DNA of 5,357 nt. Source: a bacterium (lineage in GTDB: Bacteria; SZUA-79; Acidulodesulfobacterales; Acidulodesulfobacteraceae). Positions 5,271-5,357 of this stretch are shown in pieces (position 1 is the stretch's first letter; every line of letters begins with the position of its first letter). Location of the stretch: NCBI GenBank assembly GCA_021788495.1, contig JAJYKQ010000066.1, positions 1-5,357 on the forward strand, read 5' to 3'. The notes below the pieces were generated by a model. It saw only the letters and a program-made list of their open reading frames with translations, did no database searches and had not been told where the DNA came from. Made by a program: the position numbers and the translations under genes.

Positions 5271-5346
5271 GTAACATTTTTGCAACAAAAATTTAACGCT
5301 GCCTTAACAAAACCTTCATAATAGCGTAACATTAAAATAGTATAAT
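5271..5346 (+). promoter_or_regulatory. Pho-box-like array of six 11-bp repeats with -10 box
   Basis: Six direct hexamers start exactly 11 bp apart: GTAACA 5271, GCAACA 5282, TTAACG 5293, TTAACA 5304, TTCATA 5315 and GTAACA 5326. They are separated by 5-bp, mostly A/T-rich spacers. A perfect TATAAT (5341-5346) follows nine bases after the last repeat, and there is no normal -35 box. One-turn spacing of TTAACA-like half-sites is the hallmark of OmpR/PhoB-family regulators, and the hexamer resembles the PhoP/PhoB box of phosphate starvation. The controlled gene must lie to the right of the window, so its identity is unknown. Confidence 0.65.
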
Positions 5347-5357
5347 CTTAATCATAA

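Larger units (their letters stand above)
5144..5357. other. Intergenic region between divergent transcription units
   Basis: No coding frame of note. The left half holds the minus-strand ATPase promoter and a strongly AT-rich stretch (about 5198-5250). A short GC-richer island (5251-5265) forms no clear hairpin. The right part holds the 11-bp repeat array and plus-strand promoter. Confidence 0.6.

Noticed and set aside
1..5357. Search by eye for a CRISPR array, tRNA genes or a transposase
   Set aside because: No regularly spaced repeat of CRISPR length, no tRNA-like clover sequence and no transposase or integrase motif was found. The only regular array is the 11-bp promoter repeat.

Overview
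The window is AT-rich bacterial DNA using the standard code. It looks like an accessory region of a low-GC anaerobe or sulfur-active bacterium. The organism cannot be named: no ribosomal or housekeeping marker is present, and the sulfur link rests only on the sulfatase-like and PAPS-reductase-like domains of one protein. No transposase, integrase, tRNA, rRNA or CRISPR array was seen.

Layout, left to right. (1) 1-310: a broken second copy of the first 62 or so codons of the large gene further right. It runs off the left edge and is cut inside its catalytic motif. After the break comes a short hairpin element. (2) 371-1005: a promoter with a palindrome in its spacer, then a BrnT-like toxin and an overlapping ribbon-helix-helix antitoxin. 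(3) 1015-1141: the 5' end of a DUF2283-like gene with a very good ribosome binding site, cut after about 14 codons by a second copy of the hairpin element, which also looks like a terminator. (4) 1160-1314: a promoter-like site and the first 39 codons of a second BrnT-like toxin. (5) 1351-3708: the main gene, 785 codons, fusing an alkaline-phosphatase-superfamily (sulfatase-like) domain to a PP-loop PAPS-reductase-family domain through a Gly/Ala-rich linker. (6) 3709-3855: a start-less remnant resembling the coiled-coil region of DUF3782-type proteins. (7) 3839-5143, minus strand: an AAA ATPase of the AAA_14/DUF4143 type with its own promoter. (8) 5144-5357: a non-coding stretch ending in six direct repeats spaced exactly 11 bp apart, followed by TATAAT. 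This looks like a Pho-box-type promoter for a gene beyond the right edge.

How it fits together. The toxin and antitoxin probably form a self-regulated pair whose transcript ends at the second hairpin. The fusion protein is the most interesting gene. Its N-terminal half could hydrolyse a sulfate or phosphate ester or diester, and its C-terminal half should bind ATP or an adenylyl-sulfate-type nucleotide, so a link between ester cleavage and sulfur activation or reduction is plausible but unproven. The left third is a patchwork: three separate genes survive only as 5' ends, two of them followed by the same hairpin element. This suggests repeated rearrangement involving a small mobile or recombinogenic sequence.
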